Positions 60,444-64,000 of a stretch of 64,000 nucleotides of DNA are shown one piece after another (the stretch's first letter is position 1; the number at the start of each line of letters is the position of its first letter). This DNA is from Halorubrum sp. BV1 (GTDB lineage: Archaea; Halobacteriota; Halobacteria; Halobacteriales; Haloferacaceae), in contig NZ_JQKV01000001.1 of assembly GCF_000746205.1 (NCBI RefSeq), positions 360,814 through 424,813 on the forward strand, in the 5' to 3' direction. The translations under genes were made by a program, and so were the position numbers. The notes beneath the pieces were generated by a model. That model was given only the letters and a program-made list of their open reading frames with translations. It ran no database searches and was not told the DNA's origin.

Positions 60444-61861
60444 GCGAGGGGACGCTGTATGACAAGGTGTGGGACCGCCACAAGGTGACTGAGCTACCGA
60501 CCGGACAGGACCAGCTGTTCGTCGGCCTCCACCTCGTCCACGAGGTCACCAGCCCGCAGGCGTTCGGCATGCTGAAAGAACGCGATCAGGAGGTCGCGTT
60601 CCCGGAGCGGACGCACGCGACGGTCGACCACATCGTGCCGACCGGCAACCGCGACCGACCGTACCGCGACGAGGCCGCAGAGAGCATGATGGCCGAGTTA
60701 GAAGAGAACGTCCGCGGGTCCGGCATCGACTTTTCGGACCCCGACTCCGGCGATCAGGGGATCGTCCACGTCATCGGTCCGGAGCAGGGGCTCACCCAGC
60801 CGGGTATGACGATCGTCTGTGGTGACTCGCACACGTCGACGCACGGCGCGTTCGGTGCGCTGGCGTTCGGGATCGGTACCTCGCAGATCCGCGACGTGCT
60901 GGCGACGGGCTGTGTCGCCATGGAGAAACAGAAAGTCCGAAAGATCGAGGTCACCGGTGAACTCGGCGAGGGCGTCACCGCCAAAGACATCATCCTGACT
61001 ATCATCGGGAAGCTCGGCACCGACGGCGGCGTCGGCTACGTGTACGAGTACGCCGGCGAGGCCATCGAGGACCTCGGGATGGAGGGACGGATGTCGATCT
61101 GTAACATGTCGATCGAGGGCGGCGCTCGCGCGGGGTACGTCAACCCCGACGAGACCACTTACGAGTGGCTGAAAGAGACCGACGCCTTCGCCGACGACCC
61201 CGAAGAGTTCGAGCGGCTGAAGCCGTACTGGGAGTCGGTCCGCACCGACGACGACGCGGAGTACGACGACGTCGTCACCATCGACGGGTCGGCCATCGAA
61301 CCGACCGTCACATGGGGGACCACGCCCGGGCAGACTGCGGGCATCACCGAGCCGATCCCGGACCCAGACGACCTCCCCGAAGAGGATCGAGACACCGCTC
61401 GCCGCGCACAAAAGCACATGCGCGTCGATCCGGGAGACACGATGGAGGGGTACGACATCGACGTGGCCTTCCTCGGGTCGTGCACGAACGCGCGCCTGAA
61501 GGACCTGCGGGAGGCCGCGGCGTTCGTCGAGGGCCGTGAGGTTGCAGACGACGTGCGCGCGATGGTCGTTCCCGGCAGTCAGCGCGTCCGCGACGCCGCC
61601 GAGGCCGAGGGCCTCGACGAGGTGTTCATCGAGGCGGGCTTCGACTGGCGAGAGCCCGGCTGTTCGATGTGTCTCGGCATGAACGACGATCAGCTTGTGG
61701 GCGACGAGGCGAGCGCCTCCTCGTCGAACCGGAACTTCGTCGGCCGACAGGGCTCGAAGGACGGGCGGACCGTGCTGATGAGTCCGATCATGGTCGCGGC
61801 CGCGGCGGTGACCGGCGAGGTCACAGACGTCCGCGAGATGGAGGAGGTGGCGACCGTATGA
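60440..61861 (+). CDS. leuC: 3-isopropylmalate dehydratase, large subunit
   Basis: With LeuD it isomerises 2- to 3-isopropylmalate through a [4Fe-4S] cluster. The 473-residue protein has the substrate segment VCGDSHTSTHGAFGALAFGIGTS. The cluster cysteines lie in LGSCTNARLKDL and PGCSMCLGMN, and the end has SSNRNFVGRQGSKDGRTVLMSP. The length fits the bacterial-like LeuC rather than the short archaeal type. It overlaps leuD by 4 bases. Confidence 0.97.
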   Translation: MSEGTLYDKVWDRHKVTELPTGQDQLFVGLHLVHEVTSPQAFGMLKERDQEVAFPERTHATVDHIVPTGNRDRPYRDEAAESMMAELEENVRGSGIDFSDPDSGDQGIVHVIGPEQGLTQPGMTIVCGDSHTSTHGAFGALAFGIGTSQIRDVLATGCVAMEKQKVRKIEVTGELGEGVTAKDIILTIIGKLGTDGGVGYVYEYAGEAIEDLGMEGRMSICNMSIEGGARAGYVNPDETTYEWLKETDAFADDPEEFERLKPYWESVRTDDDAEYDDVVTIDGSAIEPTVTWGTTPGQTAGITEPIPDPDDLPEEDRDTARRAQKHMRVDPGDTMEGYDIDVAFLGSCTNARLKDLREAAAFVEGREVADDVRAMVVPGSQRVRDAAEAEGLDEVFIEAGFDWREPGCSMCLGMNDDQLVGDEASASSSNRNFVGRQGSKDGRTVLMSPIMVAAAAVTGEVTDVREMEEVATV

Positions 61862-62526
61862 GTTCGCCCGAGTTCAGCGCCGGCGAGGCTCCGGCCGAGA
61901 AGGTGACCGAGGTCACGGGGACCGGAATCCCGATCCGCGGGAACGACATCGACACCGACCAGATCATCCCCGCGCGGTTCATGAAGGTCGTCACCTTCGA
62001 CGGGCTGGGCCAGTTCGCCTTCTTCGACCAGCGGTTCGACGACGAGGACAACGAGAAGGACCACCCGTTCAACGAAAAGAAGTACCAGGGCGCGAACGTG
62101 CTGGTCGTCAACGCCAACTTCGGCTGCGGATCGTCTCGCGAGCACGCGCCGCAGGCGCTGATGCGCTGGGGGATCGACGCGGTCGTCGGCGAGTCCTTCG
62201 CGGAGATCTTCGCGGGCAACTGTCTCGCGCTCGGTATCCCCACTGTCACGGCCGACCAGGAAGATATCGAGGCGCTACAGGACTTCGTCGAGGAGAACCC
62301 GGACGCGGACGTCGACATCGACGTGGCCGAAGAGACGATCACCTACGACGACACGGTGATCGACGCGACGGTCCACGACGCCCAGCGGAAAGCGCTCGTC
62401 GAGGGGGTCTGGGACACGACGGCGCTGATGGGCGCGAACGCGGAGGCTGTCCGCGAGACCGCGCGCTCGCTGCCGTACGTCCCCGACGAACACATTCCCG
62501 AACCCGCGGCGGGGGACGGCGCGTGA
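61858..62526 (+). CDS. leuD: 3-isopropylmalate dehydratase, small subunit
   Basis: The 222-residue swivel-domain partner of LeuC. It has an N-terminal GIPIRGNDIDTDQIIPARFM and the catalytic-loop NFGCGSSREHAPQALMRWG. SFAEIFAGNCLALGIPTV and DDTVIDATVHDAQRKALVEG follow, and a short extra C-terminal tail. ATG 61858 overlaps the leuC stop, and its own stop overlaps the GTG start of leuB. Confidence 0.96.
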   Translation: MSSPEFSAGEAPAEKVTEVTGTGIPIRGNDIDTDQIIPARFMKVVTFDGLGQFAFFDQRFDDEDNEKDHPFNEKKYQGANVLVVNANFGCGSSREHAPQALMRWGIDAVVGESFAEIFAGNCLALGIPTVTADQEDIEALQDFVEENPDADVDIDVAEETITYDDTVIDATVHDAQRKALVEGVWDTTALMGANAEAVRETARSLPYVPDEHIPEPAAGDGA

Positions 62527-63515
62527 GCTACGAGATCGCCGTCATCGAGGGCGACGGGATCGGCCACGAGGTCGTGCCTGCCGCCATCGACGTGCTCGAC
62601 GCGCTCGACGTAGCGTTCGAATTCGTCGAGGCGGAAGCGGGCGACGCGGTGGCAGCGGAGACGGGCGACCCGCTCCCGCAGGCGACCTACGACCTCGCCG
62701 CCGACGCCGACGCGACGCTGTTCGGCGCGGCCGGCGAGACCGCGGCAGACGTCATCCTCCCGCTGCGGGAGGCCGTCGGCTCGTTCGTCAACGTCCGGCC
62801 GGCGAAGGCGTTTCCGGGCGTCGACGCGGTCCGACCGGAGACGGACGTCGTCTTCCTCCGTGAGAACACCGAGGGCGTGTACGCGGGCCACGAGGACCGG
62901 CTCTCCGATGACCTGTCGACGCTGACGCGTGTCGTCACTTCCTCGGCCTCCCGAGAGCTCGCCGAGTTCGCCTGCGAGTTCGTCGAGGACGGCCGCGGAC
63001 CGGAGCACGGAGACGGGTTCACGGTCGCGCACAAGGCGAACGTGATGCGCGAGACCGACGGGCGGTTCCGCGAGGAGCTACTCGACGTCGCCGCAGAGCG
63101 CGGCGTCGACGCCGACGAGGAGTTGATGGACGCGTTCGCCACGAAGCTCCCGCTCGATCCGACCCAGTACGGCGTCGTCGTCTGTCCGAACCTCGCGGGC
63201 GACGTGCTCTCAGATCTGGCCGCCGGGCTGGTCGGGGGGCTCGGTCTCCTTCCGTCTGCGAACATCGGCCACGACAACGCGCTGTTCGAGCCGGTCCACG
63301 GGACCGCGCCGGACATCGCTGGCGAGGGCGTCGCGAACCCGACCGCGGCGATCCTCTCTGCCGCCATGCTGGTGGAGTTCCTCGGCCACGTCGAGGAGGG
63401 ACAACAGATCCGCGACGCCGTGGAGAGGGTGCTCTCCGACGGTCCCCGAACCGGAGACCTAGGCGGGGACGCGACGACCGACGAGGTCACTGCGGCCGTC
63501 GTCGAGCGGCTGTAA
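62523..63515 (+). CDS. leuB: 3-isopropylmalate dehydrogenase
   Basis: LeuB oxidises and decarboxylates 3-isopropylmalate. The 330-residue protein has IEGDGIGHEVVPAAI at the start, the Arg-rich substrate segment near VVFLRENTEGVYAGHED, KANVMRETDGRF, and the metal/NAD motif NLAGDVLSDLAAGLVGGLGL with HGTAPDIAGEGVANPTA. The start is GTG at 62523 (GTGAGC), overlapping the leuD stop by 4 bases. It could act on related beta-hydroxyacids, but the operon position makes LeuB secure. Confidence 0.96.
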   Translation: MSYEIAVIEGDGIGHEVVPAAIDVLDALDVAFEFVEAEAGDAVAAETGDPLPQATYDLAADADATLFGAAGETAADVILPLREAVGSFVNVRPAKAFPGVDAVRPETDVVFLRENTEGVYAGHEDRLSDDLSTLTRVVTSSASRELAEFACEFVEDGRGPEHGDGFTVAHKANVMRETDGRFREELLDVAAERGVDADEELMDAFATKLPLDPTQYGVVVCPNLAGDVLSDLAAGLVGGLGLLPSANIGHDNALFEPVHGTAPDIAGEGVANPTAAILSAAMLVEFLGHVEEGQQIRDAVERVLSDGPRTGDLGGDATTDEVTAAVVERL

Positions 63516-63604
63516 GCCGGACGCGGCGCGATTTTTCACGGTCGAGGTCGGTCGGTCGCGTGCAAACCACAAGAAAGGAAACCCTGCGGCCCCTCGACTC
63601 GGGT

Positions 63605-63976
63605 ATGAGCAACTACTCGGTCGCGATGGAAGCAGCCTGGTTGGTCCGTGACGTCGAGGAGACCGACGACGCGATCGGCGTCGCGGTCAGCGAAGCCGGC
63701 AAGCGACTCAACGAGACGGACAAGCAGTACGTCGAGGTCGAACCCGGCGTCACCGGCTGTCCGGCCTGTGGCGAGCCGTTCGACGCTGCCTTCCTCGCCG
63801 CGAACACGGCCCTGGTCGGACTCCTCTTGGAGATCGACATCTTCAACGCCGACAGCGAAGAGCACGCGGAGCGCATCGCAAAGAGCGAAGTCGGCGGCGC
63901 GTTACGCGACGTACCGCTCGAAGTCATCGAGATCGTCGAAACAGAGGGAGACGACGAAGACGCGTCGGACGAGTAA
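63605..63976 (+). CDS. UPF0212 (DUF555) family protein
   Basis: A 123-residue conserved archaeal protein. It has the family segments MSNYSVAMEAAWLVRDVEET and CPACGEPFDAAFLAANTALVG (one C-x-x-C pair, possible metal site), and EVGGALRDVPLEVIEIVE. The tail is acidic. The frame is open 15 codons further upstream, but ATG 63605 is the family start. It lies 90 bases after leuB and probably has its own promoter. Function unknown. Confidence 0.87.
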   Translation: MSNYSVAMEAAWLVRDVEETDDAIGVAVSEAGKRLNETDKQYVEVEPGVTGCPACGEPFDAAFLAANTALVGLLLEIDIFNADSEEHAERIAKSEVGGALRDVPLEVIEIVETEGDDEDASDE

Positions 63977-64000
63977 CGTCGCGGTCCGCTCTTCGATCGG

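Overview
This is a stretch of haloarchaeal chromosome (class Halobacteria). The evidence is very GC-rich DNA, strongly acidic proteins, archaeal-type informational genes (Spt5, SecE, archaeal IleRS/AspRS, Trm5, DphB, aMBF1), FtsZ1, archaeosortase A, and many genes whose ATG lies about 27 bases from the centre of a TATA box (leaderless transcripts). A Halorubrum-like genus is my guess; no rRNA or other species marker is present.

Layout. 0-12 kb: the end of a 2-oxoacid dehydrogenase E1-beta gene with a free-standing lipoyl-domain protein, mgsA, a secreted protein, an Lrp regulator, ileS, a GNAT protein, a membrane protein, a second Lrp regulator, korAB (2-oxoacid:ferredoxin oxidoreductase), dphB and two CBS-domain proteins. 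12-19 kb: a DUF4010/MgtC-like membrane protein, artA, the conserved ftsZ1-secE-spt5 cluster, dtdA and a YchF-type GTPase. 19-32 kb: an amidohydrolase, DUF371, an RNA m5C methylase with a PUA-like partner, a PAC2 protein, menF, a sulfite-oxidase-like protein, small RHH and UPF0058 proteins, aspS, larC, tRNA-Leu(TAA), a ferredoxin, archaeal shikimate kinase and chorismate mutase.

32-42 kb is accessory DNA: a large Tat lipoprotein, trm5, tRNA-Thr(CGT), then a roughly 4.1 kb integrated element between 36.05 and 40.16 kb. The element is bounded by the tRNA 3' end and a degenerate copy of it. It holds a tyrosine integrase, a sulfatase-like enzyme, two tiny overlapping genes (one a zinc-finger protein), a broken HNH endonuclease and other gene fragments. 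Two zinc-ribbon genes and further fragments follow to the right. 42-55 kb returns to core genes: cyclophilin, sod, tRNA-Ser(TGA), a D-2-hydroxyacid dehydrogenase, katG, a purD 3' fragment, aMBF1, a universal stress protein, an HD phosphohydrolase, a deaminase-like amidohydrolase, tdk, a PAS response regulator and an aminotransferase.

55-63.5 kb is a complete branched-chain amino acid cluster, leuA-ilvB-ilvN-ilvC-leuC-leuD-leuB, followed by a UPF0212 gene. Two features stand out. leuA carries an N-terminal frameshift before its catalytic motif. The ilvB leader contains a leaderless 24-codon ORF ending in Ile-Ile-Val-Gly-Val-stop, with its stop codon inside a 7-bp GC-rich hairpin. That arrangement looks like leader-peptide attenuation, which would be unexpected in an archaeon, and it is the best candidate here for an undescribed system.
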